Part shown: positions 1 to 5,876 of the stretch, one piece after another
Layout of the letters: each line of letters opens with the position of its first letter
Position numbering within the stretch: position 1 is the first letter of the stretch
NCBI GenBank assembly: GCA_005776735.1
Contig: SXOM01000085.1
Span: 1-7,453 of the forward strand
Reading direction: 5' to 3'
DNA from: Pseudomonadota bacterium
GTDB taxonomy: Bacteria; Myxococcota_A; UBA796; SXON01
DNA length: 7,453 nucleotides
Program-made: the position numbers and the translations under genes
Notes under the pieces: model-generated
Databases searched by the model: none
What the model was told of the DNA's origin: nothing
What the model saw: the letters and a program-made list of their open reading frames with translations, nothing else

Positions 1-87
1 GCTGAGCCAGATGCCCTTGAGGACCTCGCGCCCGCCCGGCCAGGCCTTGCGAAGGTTCTTCATGACGTAGATGTACTGATGCGCCAT
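1..87 (-). CDS. ettA: EttA, energy-dependent translational throttle (ABC-F ATPase), N-terminal fragment
   Basis: Only the first 29 codons lie in the window; the gene runs off the left edge. The translation starts MAHQYIYVMKNLRK and continues AWPGGREVLKGIWLS. This lines up without gaps with the start of E. coli EttA (MAQFVYTMHRVGKVVPPKRHILKNISLS), recalled from memory. The part corresponding to the first ABC Walker A motif would lie just outside. ABC-F proteins of this type bind the ribosomal E site and gate early elongation with ATP/ADP state; they have no membrane domain. The start is ATG at 87, with AAAGGA nine bases upstream (97-102). It is transcribed away from the thioredoxin lipoprotein gene and has no evident functional link to the envelope genes. 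The VVPPKR segment of E. coli is replaced by AWPGGR. Another ABC-F subfamily is possible, but the MA.x(2).Y.M start favours EttA. Confidence 0.82.
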   Translation of the reverse strand, partial: MAHQYIYVMKNLRKAWPGGREVLKGIWLS

Positions 88-242
88 CGGTGCGGGTCCT
101 TTGCGTGTGCGCGCGGCGTTTAACCCGCCGGCGGAGTCCTCTTGACAGTTCGCGACGGCGAGAGCGCGCCCAACCGGGTATCCGGCCGGCTGGCTCGCCG
201 AGCATTTCGGATTAGGAGCCCGCCCTCGTTTCCGGAGAACCC
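88..242. promoter_or_regulatory. Divergent intergenic region between ettA and the thioredoxin lipoprotein gene
   Basis: These 155 bases separate two divergent starts, so both promoters should lie here. A perfect TTGACA occurs on the plus strand at 142-147, but no convincing -10 follows at 16-18 bases (165-170 reads CGCGCC). On the minus strand, CTGTCA (143-148) is followed after 18-19 bases by GTTAAAC (118-124), a weak sigma70-like pair that could drive ettA. A ten-base palindrome CCGCCGGCGG lies at 125-134 and CCGGCCGG at 182-189; both may be chance at this GC content. GGAG at 234-237 is the ribosome binding site for the plus-strand gene, and AAAGGA at 97-102 that of ettA. Confidence 0.35.
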
Positions 243-959
243 ATGCTCGCCCTCGCGTTCACCCTGCTCGCCTGCGCCCAGAAGTCAGAAGTCGACGAGC
301 TCAAGGCCAAGGTCACCACCCTCGAAGAGAAGGTGGCCACCCTCGAGAAGCGCCCGGCCGCGGCCGGCGGCGCCACCGTTGCCGACCCCGCCAAGGAAGA
401 GGCCGCCAACGCCATCATGAAGGAGGCGGCCGAGTTCATCAAGGCCAACGACTTCCAGGCGGCCAAGCCCAAGCTCGAGCAGCTCATCAAGGACTTCCCC
501 GACACCAAGGCCGGCAAGGCCGCCGATCGGCAGTACAAGGAGGTGGGCCTGATCGGCTCCCCCGCCGCCCCGATCGAGGTGGAGAAGTGGTTCCAGGGCA
601 AGGGCGACTACAGCGCCGCCCCGGTCACGCTCATGGTCTTCTGGGAGGTCTGGTGCCCGCACTGCAAGCGGGAGATGCCGGAGCTCGCGGTCAAGGAAGC
701 CGACCTCAAGAAGAAGGGCGTCCAGGTCATCGGGTTCACCAAGATCACGAAGTCCGCGACCGAGGAGAAGGTCGTGGAGTTCATCAAGGAGAACAACATC
801 AAGTACCCGATGGCCAAGGAGAAGGACGGCAACCTCTCCAAGGCGTTCAACGTGTCGGGCATCCCCGCCGCCGCGCTCGTGAAGGACGGCAAGGTGATCT
901 GGCGTGGCCACCCGGGCCGCCTGGACGACGACACGCTGGCCAAGCTCATCGGCTCCTGA
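243..959 (+). CDS. Lipoprotein with coiled coil and TlpA/ResA-like thioredoxin domain
   Basis: This 238-residue protein starts at ATG 243, with GGAG six bases upstream. An in-frame stop at 213-215 and no other start codon leave this start as the only choice. The signal peptide is very short, with a lipobox LLAC, so C11 would be lipidated. Residues 17-37 have hydrophobic residues at 17, 20, 24, 27, 31 and 34, a clean heptad pattern for a short coiled coil, probably oligomerising. An Ala/Lys-rich helical stretch at 48-100 (KANDFQAAKPKLEQLIKDFP) resembles one TPR hairpin. Residues 112-238 form a thioredoxin fold with active site W137-C138-P139-H140-C141 and cis-proline P208 (SGIPAAALV), as in TlpA/ResA. 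The likely role is a membrane-anchored periplasmic thiol reductase or disulfide exchanger, perhaps for Cys-rich neighbours (inference). The CPHC dipeptide is DsbA-like, so oxidase activity cannot be excluded. Confidence 0.88.
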   Translation: MLALAFTLLACAQKSEVDELKAKVTTLEEKVATLEKRPAAAGGATVADPAKEEAANAIMKEAAEFIKANDFQAAKPKLEQLIKDFPDTKAGKAADRQYKEVGLIGSPAAPIEVEKWFQGKGDYSAAPVTLMVFWEVWCPHCKREMPELAVKEADLKKKGVQVIGFTKITKSATEEKVVEFIKENNIKYPMAKEKDGNLSKAFNVSGIPAAALVKDGKVIWRGHPGRLDDDTLAKLIGS

Positions 960-1034
960 TCGGGCGCCGCGCCGCGACCGGCCGCGACCGAGCGGCAGGG
1001 GCCGGCGCGCGGCGCGCGATGGCCACAGGCTTCG

Positions 1035-1070
1035 GCCGCCTTCGGGACGGTCGCGGGCCATCGCCCGACC
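1035..1070. terminator. Possible hairpins between convergent genes
   Basis: Between the two convergent stop codons (960-1074) there are adjacent small stem-loops. One is CCGCC-TTCG-GGACGG (1036-1050), a UUCG-capped five-pair stem with one bulged A. The other is CGGGC-CATC-GCCCG (1054-1067), which can extend by GGT/ACC (1049-1051 with 1068-1070) around a two-base bulge; the two share bases and are alternatives. No T-tract follows on either strand, so intrinsic termination is only suggested by position. A GC-rich, partly self-complementary tract also lies at about 1000-1018. Confidence 0.25.
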
Positions 1071-1074
1071 CGAT

Positions 1075-3258
1075 CTACCAGGCGCCGCCGGGGCCGCCGT
1101 TGGCGCCGGCGTCGGCGCGGGTTCCGTCGACGTCGATCTCCCCTTCGTCACCGGCGTCGATCGCCGGTGACCCGGTGGCCAGGACGAACGTGTCGTTGCT
1201 CGGGTCGCCGTCGCAGGTGATCGTGTGTACGTCGGCGGTGGTCGTGACCACGTCGCCGCGCTCGGACACCGAGCCGAACGCGTCGCCACCGGCCTCGGCG
1301 CCGACCGACCAGCTCACGCGGACCAGGCCGGTGCCGTCGACCGCGGCGGTGCCGCTCGGGGCGTCGCTCTGGACGACCGCGCTGTCGAGCAGGACGAAGA
1401 CGTCGTCCTCGGCCCACACCGCGCTGCCGCCGGTGGCGGCCACGTCGTCCACGAGGTCGACGTACCGGAGGCTGGCGTCGGTGGCGCCGCCGAGCCAGAA
1501 GCTGCCGCCGTCGTAGGTCGCGGTGTTGCACCAACCGCGGAGCTGACCGGCTTGCAGTTGGGAGGTGTCGGCCCACACGGCGCCGCCGTAGTCGGCGTCG
1601 TTCTCGGCGAAGGCCGCGCGCTTGATGTCGAGCTCGGCGTCCTGCAGGTACAGCGCGCCGCCGTAGGTGGCGGAACCGCCGTGGATGAGCACGTCGGTCA
1701 GCCACAACGAGCCGCCGTCCATGCAGATGGCGCCCCCGCCGCTGTCGAGGACGTAGTTGGTTCCGCCGGACTCGAAGGTCGTGGCCGCGGGGAGGGTGCC
1801 GGCTTCGAGCACGGAGTCCTGGATGAAGACCACCGAGTCGGTCGCCTCGATGAGCCCGCCGCACACGAAGCGGTGGATCCCGTCGCTGGTGGCGGTCGAC
1901 GACGGGGAGCCGTTGCCCCCGGTCAGCGTGACGTCGGTGAGGGTGAGCAGGGCGCTGTCGACCTCGAAGAGCGGGGAGCAGCCGCCCCACGTCGTCGCGC
2001 AGTCGAAGCCCACCGCCACCAGGACCACCTCGTCCGCCGTGGAGGTGCCGGCGATCGAGACGTCGGCGCGGATGTGCGCGGTGACCGAGTACTCGCCGGG
2101 GCGCATCGCGACGCAGGCGGGGTCTTCGTCGAGCGCGTCGGCCAGGGTGGAGAACGGGGACGCTTCGGTGCCATCGCCGGTCTCGCTGCCGTCGGGCGAC
2201 ACCCAGAGGGGCTCGTCCGGATCGGTGTCGTCGCAGTCGGCGGCGTTGTCGGCGAGCGTCGCGCTGCCGCCGCACGACATGGTGGGGGCGGTGGCGTCGC
2301 CGGCGCCGTCGCGGTCGGCGTCGGCGTAGAATTGCTGCAGCTCGGTGATGCCGTCGCAGTCTTCGTCGACGTCGTCGGTGCAGTCTTCGGTGCGCGCGGG
2401 GTTGCGAAAGCGGTCGGTGTCGTCGCAGTCCCCATCGACGAACACGTCGTTGGCGTCGGCGGGACAGCCGGGGTGGCCGGACCCGTCGGCGCCGAAGGTG
2501 TCGCCGTCGGCGTCGGTGTAGGCGGTGTCGTTCTCGTCGTACCCGCGACAGCCTTCGTCCACGCCGTTGGTGCAGTCTTCGGGGGCGCCCGGGTACACGT
2601 TCGCGTCGCCGTCGTCGCAGTCGGTGGTGTCGGCCACCCAGCCGGCCGGGAGCTCGCAGCGCTCGCGTGCGTCGGCCGGGTCGCCGTACCCGTCGCCGTC
2701 GCCGTCGACCGAAGCCAGGAACAGGAGCCCCTCGTCCAAGAGACCGTCGCAGTCGTTGTCTGCCGCGTCGCAGACCTCGGTCGCGCCGGGAAAGACGGTG
2801 GCGTCGGTGTCGTCGCAGTCGTCCGGTGAATCGGTGTAGCCCGGCAGCGGCGTGCACACGTACTTCACGCCGTTGGTGACGCCGAACCCGTCGCCGTCGG
2901 CATCGGGGAACGTCGCGTACCAACCGGTCGCTTCGTCGTCGACCAACCCATCGCAGTCGTCGTCGATGCCGTGGCACGGGTCGTCCAGGTCGGACGAGCG
3001 CGCGGGGTCGGTGTCGTCGCAGTCCAGGTCGTTGGTGACCCAGCCGTCCTTCGGGCAGCGCTCTTCGCCGCGCGCGGCGTCGCCCCGCCCGTCGCCGTCG
3101 TCGTCGGGCCACAACTCGACGGTCGGGCCCAGGTCGGGGTCGCTGTCGTCGCAGTCGAACGGGAAGCGCACCCCGTCGGAGTCGGGGTCGAGGCGCAGGT
3201 CGAGGTCGTCCTGCGTGAGGAACGTACAACCGGCGAGCGCGGCCAGGACAACCCACAT
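1075..3258 (-). CDS. MopE-type DCDD-repeat lipoprotein with C-terminal right-handed beta-helix
   Basis: A 727-residue protein. ATG 3258 gives a signal peptide MWVVLAALAGC with lipobox LAGC (C11); the open frame reaches 3480, but the extra residues look non-coding and run into the divergent gene. Residues 25-350 carry six DCDD motifs (35, 79, 147, 213, 277, 341) spaced 44-68 residues, alternating with DxDxDG loops and xDxDCDG motifs near 101, 169 and 300. This is the pattern of the putative metal-binding MopE family, likely Ca2+ or other divalent ions. A linker at 352-376 (WVSPDGSETGDGTEASPFST) begins a parallel beta-helix with repeated GGA/GGAL turns (about 507-620). It ends with the choice-of-anchor Q-like motif GSPAIDAGD (696-704) and IDVDGTRADAGA. 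No catalytic residues are recognised, so a structural or adhesive role is likelier than an enzyme. The start has no good Shine-Dalgarno. It probably sits on the cell surface or in the outer membrane (inference). Confidence 0.88.
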   Translation of the reverse strand: MWVVLAALAGCTFLTQDDLDLRLDPDSDGVRFPFDCDDSDPDLGPTVELWPDDDGDGRGDAARGEERCPKDGWVTNDLDCDDTDPARSSDLDDPCHGIDDDCDGLVDDEATGWYATFPDADGDGFGVTNGVKYVCTPLPGYTDSPDDCDDTDATVFPGATEVCDAADNDCDGLLDEGLLFLASVDGDGDGYGDPADARERCELPAGWVADTTDCDDGDANVYPGAPEDCTNGVDEGCRGYDENDTAYTDADGDTFGADGSGHPGCPADANDVFVDGDCDDTDRFRNPARTEDCTDDVDEDCDGITELQQFYADADRDGAGDATAPTMSCGGSATLADNAADCDDTDPDEPLWVSPDGSETGDGTEASPFSTLADALDEDPACVAMRPGEYSVTAHIRADVSIAGTSTADEVVLVAVGFDCATTWGGCSPLFEVDSALLTLTDVTLTGGNGSPSSTATSDGIHRFVCGGLIEATDSVVFIQDSVLEAGTLPAATTFESGGTNYVLDSGGGAICMDGGSLWLTDVLIHGGSATYGGALYLQDAELDIKRAAFAENDADYGGAVWADTSQLQAGQLRGWCNTATYDGGSFWLGGATDASLRYVDLVDDVAATGGSAVWAEDDVFVLLDSAVVQSDAPSGTAAVDGTGLVRVSWSVGAEAGGDAFGSVSERGDVVTTTADVHTITCDGDPSNDTFVLATGSPAIDAGDEGEIDVDGTRADAGANGGPGGAW
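2227..3156 (-). repeat. Six DCDD-encoding repeats with an identical 12-base core
   Basis: Within the MopE-type gene, the plus-strand 12-mer GTCGTCGCAGTC (minus GACTGCGACGAC, Asp-Cys-Asp-Asp) occurs at 2227-2238, 2419-2430, 2611-2622, 2809-2820, 3013-3024 and 3145-3156, with identical codons each time. Intervals are 192, 192, 198, 204 and 132 bases. The surrounding units are diverged, so these are old protein repeats rather than a fresh tandem array. The same 12-mer occurs once more, inside the TSP3 gene at 5473-5484. Confidence 0.8.
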
Positions 3259-3263
3259 CGGAT

Positions 3264-3292
3264 GAGTGTACCCTACGGGCGGGAGTGTGCCC
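3264..3292. promoter_or_regulatory. 34-bp divergent control region with a 10-base direct repeat
   Basis: The starts of the two divergent lipoprotein genes are only 34 bases apart (3259-3292). Within this gap GAGTGTACCC (3264-3273) and GAGTGTGCCC (3283-3292) form a direct repeat with one mismatch. They start 19 bases apart, roughly two helical turns, as operator half-sites often are. On the minus strand the first copy contains TACACT (3265-3270), a 4/6 match to a -10 box lying six bases before ATG 3258. That would give a leaderless or near-leaderless message, consistent with the missing Shine-Dalgarno. On the plus strand GGGAG (3281-3285) is the ribosome binding site for GTG 3293. No good -35 is visible. 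Confidence 0.35.
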
Positions 3293-4804
3293 GTGGTCCC
3301 GATGGTCCTTGCCGTAGTTGCCTGTTCGGAGACCGGACTGAACCGGGATCCCGGCGCCGACGGCTTCGTGCCGATCCTGGAGATCGAGCCGATGATCGTG
3401 GAGTTCGGCGCGGCGGCGGAGGGGGAGGAGATCGTACGCACGCTCACGGCGACCAACGTGGGGGACGAGACGCTGCGCATCGACGGTCAGTCGCTCGAAG
3501 GGCCGGCGGCGTTCCGGATGTTGGGCGAGCTGCCCGACACGCTGGTGCCGGGCGAGTCGGTGACGGTCGACGCCGCGTTTTCCCCGGTCAGCCAGATGTC
3601 GGCGGCGGACTTCGTCGTCACCAGCGACGCTCCCGCCACCCCCGAGGTGCGCGTGAGCCTGCGGGGCGCGGGGTTGTACCCGGCGCTTCGCATCGTGCCC
3701 TGGCCGATCGACCTCGGGAGCGTGGCCCCCGGCTGTGAGACCGACGAACCCGTGGAGCTGGTGAACGCCGGCACTGCACCGCTGTCCATCACCTCCGCGG
3801 TGATCGTCGGCGAGGGGTTCGCCTGGGCGCCCGAGGTGACCCTCCCGGTGACGGTGGCGCCCGGCGAGGGTGTCGGGGGGGTGGTGAGCTTCACCGACGA
3901 GAGCTCCGGGTCGAAGGCGGCGACCCTCTACGTCGCTTCGGACGACCCGGCGGGCGTGACGGTCGCGCCGGCGAGCGTGACGGTCGAGACCGCGCCGGAC
4001 GAGGCCAACGATCACCTTGTCCAGGGCGGCGGACCGTGGGAGCGCGTGGATGTGCTCGTGTACGTCGATCAGTCGGGGTCGATGGTGGACGACCAGGCGC
4101 GGCTCGCCAGCAACTTCGCGACGTTCGTCTACAACCTCGAGGGGGCGCTGGCCGACTGGCAGGCGATCGTGGTGACCCAGGACGACGGGTGCGGGAACCA
4201 GGGCATCATCTCCCCCTACGATGCCGACGCCAACGCGCTCTTTGCGGCGGCGGTGCGGGGCGGGGGCGGGGTGCACACCGAAGCGGGCCTGACGTTGACC
4301 GAGCGGGCGCTCCAGGAGAGCACCGGGGGGTGCAACGCCGGGTTCCTGCGGGACGAGAGCAAGGTCCTGGCGCTCGAGGTGTCGGACGAGCCCGAGCAGT
4401 CGCGCCAGGGCTGGGAGACCAAGACCCCCGCCATCGTCGCGCTCGCGCCGACGATCTCGATCGCGGCGATCGTCGGACCGACGCCCAAGGGCTGCTCGAC
4501 CGCGGACGCGGGCTATGGCTACGTCGAAGCGGCGACGATGACCGGCGGCGACCACTTCAGCATCTGCGAGGCCGACTGGACCGACTACTTCGTGAGCACG
4601 GTCGACCTGCTCGAGCCGCCGTCGGACCGCCTGGAGCTGTCGTGGCCCCCGGTGCCGGAGTCGCTAGCGGTCTCACTCGACGGAGACAAGTGGGAGAAGT
4701 GGCGGTGGGACCCGGAGACCAACGCGGTGATCTTCGACGAAATCCCGAGCGCCGGGCAGCGGGTCGAAGCGGACTACGACGTCGATCACTCCGTCTGCCT
4801 CTGA
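3293..4804 (+). CDS. Lipoprotein with two choice-of-anchor D domains and a vWA domain
   Basis: A 503-residue protein. GTG 3293 is chosen because GGGAG lies seven bases upstream and because it gives a compact signal peptide with lipobox VVAC (C11). GTG 3266, GTG 3287 and ATG 3302 are alternatives. Residues about 28-126 and 130-232 are two Ig-like choice-of-anchor D (ASH-type) domains, recognisable by VEFG, TNVGDETLRI, LVPGESVTV and then IDLGSVAPG, LVNAGTAPLSI. Residues about 252-440 form a vWA domain (VDVLVYVDQSGSM) with MIDAS D259-x-S261-x-S263, plus T329 and D365 (SDEPEQS) where the other metal ligands are expected. Six Cys follow C11: C148 in the second choice-of-anchor D domain, C300, C347, C401 and C425 in the vWA domain, and C502 near the C-terminus; vWA pairs could form disulfides. 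The C-terminal 60 residues are a small beta-rich tail. The likely role is metal-dependent protein binding at the envelope. It is divergent from the MopE-type gene, and its last 19 bases overlap the TSP3 gene. Confidence 0.88.
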   Translation: MVPMVLAVVACSETGLNRDPGADGFVPILEIEPMIVEFGAAAEGEEIVRTLTATNVGDETLRIDGQSLEGPAAFRMLGELPDTLVPGESVTVDAAFSPVSQMSAADFVVTSDAPATPEVRVSLRGAGLYPALRIVPWPIDLGSVAPGCETDEPVELVNAGTAPLSITSAVIVGEGFAWAPEVTLPVTVAPGEGVGGVVSFTDESSGSKAATLYVASDDPAGVTVAPASVTVETAPDEANDHLVQGGGPWERVDVLVYVDQSGSMVDDQARLASNFATFVYNLEGALADWQAIVVTQDDGCGNQGIISPYDADANALFAAAVRGGGGVHTEAGLTLTERALQESTGGCNAGFLRDESKVLALEVSDEPEQSRQGWETKTPAIVALAPTISIAAIVGPTPKGCSTADAGYGYVEAATMTGGDHFSICEADWTDYFVSTVDLLEPPSDRLELSWPPVPESLAVSLDGDKWEKWRWDPETNAVIFDEIPSAGQRVEADYDVDHSVCL

Positions 4805-5862
4805 CGGCGGCGCGCCCACGCGAGGCCGGCGGCCAGGACGACCGAGCCGAGCGCCGCGGGGCCGCCGACTCCGCACCGGGACGCACCGCCGAGCAATCGG
4901 TCGTCGGCGCACTCGAGCTCGCCGTCGCCGTCGCGATCCCGTGGTTCGCGGTCGGCCGCGAACGGGCAGGCGTCGCAGGCGTCGCCGTGGGCGTCGCCGT
5001 CGAAGTTGACCTGGTCGAGGTTGTCGACGCCGATGCAGTTGTCGCACAGGTCCCCGAGGCCGTCGCCGTCGGTGTCCTCCTGGGCGGGGTCGGCCACCTT
5101 GGGACAGGTGTCGCACGCATCGCCGAACCCATCCCCGTCGTGGTCGTACTGGTCGATGTCGGGGGTCCACGGGCACACGTCGCAGGCGTCGCCGTAGCCG
5201 TCGCCGTCGGTGTCGGCCTGATCGAGGTTGGCTGCGGTCGGGCAGTTGTCGCAGAGGTCGCCGACGCTGTCGAAGTCGGTGTCGGCTTGCGGGGGGTTGG
5301 AGAGGGTGGGGCAGTTGTCGCACTCGTCGCCGTACCCGTCGGAGTCGACGTCGATCTGCAGCGGGTTGGGCACGGGCGGGCAGTTGTCGCAGACGTCGCC
5401 GAGCAGGTCGCCGTCGAGGTCGCCCTGGTCGGGGTTCGCGACGGTGGGGCAGTTGTCACACGGGTCGCCGAGGTCGTCGCAGTCGGCGTCGGCCTGATCA
5501 AGGTTGGACAGCTCCGGGCAGTTGTCGCACTCCAGCGTCACCGAGAGGTCGGTCATGCCGTCGGGGCCGACGCCGGTGTACGACCCGTCACTCAGCCCGT
5601 CTTCGTCGACGTCCATCCCGCCCACGAAGACCAGGCACCCGTACGAGGTGTAGTCGAAGTACCAATCCGCGTTGGGGTAGGGTACGCCGCTGTCGTCGAC
5701 GTTCGCGGCGCAGAGGGGCTGGGTGACGTCGACCCGCCGCTCGGCGCGGACGTCGATGTTGTTGCAGTTGAGGTCCTGCGTGAGCGTGGTGTTCCCGCAC
5801 GCGTCGGCGCGCGCGGGGTGGGGCCACGCCAGAAACACCAGGAGGAGGCCAGGAGTGCTCAC
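4786..5862 (-). CDS. Secreted thrombospondin type 3 repeat protein with MYXO-CTERM-like tail
   Basis: A 358-residue protein starting at GTG 5862. The start is supported by GAGGAGGA six bases upstream and by the 4-base overlap (GTGA) with the ompA-like stop. A longer frame from 5940 would add Arg/Pro-rich residues read out of frame within the upstream gene and is rejected. The signal peptide has a likely cleavage ARA|DA after residue 19. Residues 20-110 are an uncharacterised Cys-containing head (Cys at 22, 33, 51, 76) with an Asp-rich loop DVDEDGLSDG. Residues 112-317 hold nine TSP3 repeats of 23 residues with consensus CDNCPxxxNxDQxDxDGDGxGD, which bind Ca2+ in rigid rods. The tail is C330, a hydrophobic segment 331-350 and RRRQRQTE, matching the Cys-membrane segment-Arg layout of MYXO-CTERM signals. 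That implies processing and surface display by a myxosortase-like system (family knowledge). It is co-translated with the OmpA-domain protein. Confidence 0.9.
   Translation of the reverse strand: MSTPGLLLVFLAWPHPARADACGNTTLTQDLNCNNIDVRAERRVDVTQPLCAANVDDSGVPYPNADWYFDYTSYGCLVFVGGMDVDEDGLSDGSYTGVGPDGMTDLSVTLECDNCPELSNLDQADADCDDLGDPCDNCPTVANPDQGDLDGDLLGDVCDNCPPVPNPLQIDVDSDGYGDECDNCPTLSNPPQADTDFDSVGDLCDNCPTAANLDQADTDGDGYGDACDVCPWTPDIDQYDHDGDGFGDACDTCPKVADPAQEDTDGDGLGDLCDNCIGVDNLDQVNFDGDAHGDACDACPFAADREPRDRDGDGELECADDRLLGGASRCGVGGPAALGSVVLAAGLAWARRRQRQTE
4791..4807. terminator. Small stem-loop across overlapping convergent stops
   Basis: CCGTC (4791-4795) pairs perfectly with GACGG (4803-4807) around a seven-base loop. 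It overlaps the plus-strand stop TGA (4802-4804) and lies next to the minus-strand stop (4786-4788). No T-tract follows. It is the only visible structure where two transcripts converge with no intergenic space, but a 5-bp stem is easily found by chance. Confidence 0.2.
4912..5529 (-). repeat. Nine tandem 69-base units encoding TSP3 repeats
   Basis: The first Cys of each unit falls at residues 112, 135, 158, 181, 204, 227, 250, 273 and 296, an exact 23-residue (69-base) period; the last unit is 22 residues. The plus strand shows the recurrent GCAGTTGTCGCA (complement of TGCGACAACTGC, Cys-Asp-Asn-Cys). Units 1-5 keep CDNCP; units 6, 7 and 9 read CDVCP, CDTCP and CDACP; unit 8 has CDNCI. Unit 1 includes DADCDD, with an extra Cys at residue 128. 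Confidence 0.88.
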
Positions 5863-5876
5863 AGCTCGTCCTCCTC
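5859..5876 (-). promoter_or_regulatory. Shine-Dalgarno and GTGA stop-start overlap (translational coupling)
   Basis: On the minus strand GAGGAGGA (5869-5876) is followed by six bases and then GTGA (5859-5862). In GTGA the GTG starts the TSP3 gene and the TGA stops the OmpA-domain gene. The Shine-Dalgarno itself is read as the Glu-Glu-Asp codons of the upstream protein's C-terminus EEDEL. This arrangement normally gives termination-reinitiation or coupled translation at fixed ratio. Confidence 0.85.

Noticed and set aside
142..170. TTGACA at 142-147 as a sigma70 promoter for the thioredoxin lipoprotein gene
   Set aside because: No -10-like sequence occurs at 16-18 bases; mentioned only as a weak element.
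1225..2829. A 534-codon plus-strand open frame opposite the MopE-type gene
   Set aside because: It has a Val-Gly-Ala-Val pattern from the complement of DCDD repeats and lacks any signal, domain or ribosome binding site.
2227..3156. Regularly spaced 12-mers resembling a CRISPR array
   Set aside because: The spacing of 132-204 bases is too long and irregular, and the 12-mers are in frame in a protein as Asp-Cys-Asp-Asp.
3259..3480. N-terminal extension of the MopE-type protein to 3480
   Set aside because: It would put 74 Ser/Thr-rich residues before a clear lipoprotein signal peptide and overlap the first 188 bases of the divergent gene.
1148..4555. A 1135-codon open frame on the minus strand spanning two divergent genes
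   Set aside because: Its translation is Arg/His-rich low complexity with no domains. It is the off-frame shadow of GAC/GTC-rich repeats and high GC, and it overlaps two well-supported genes.
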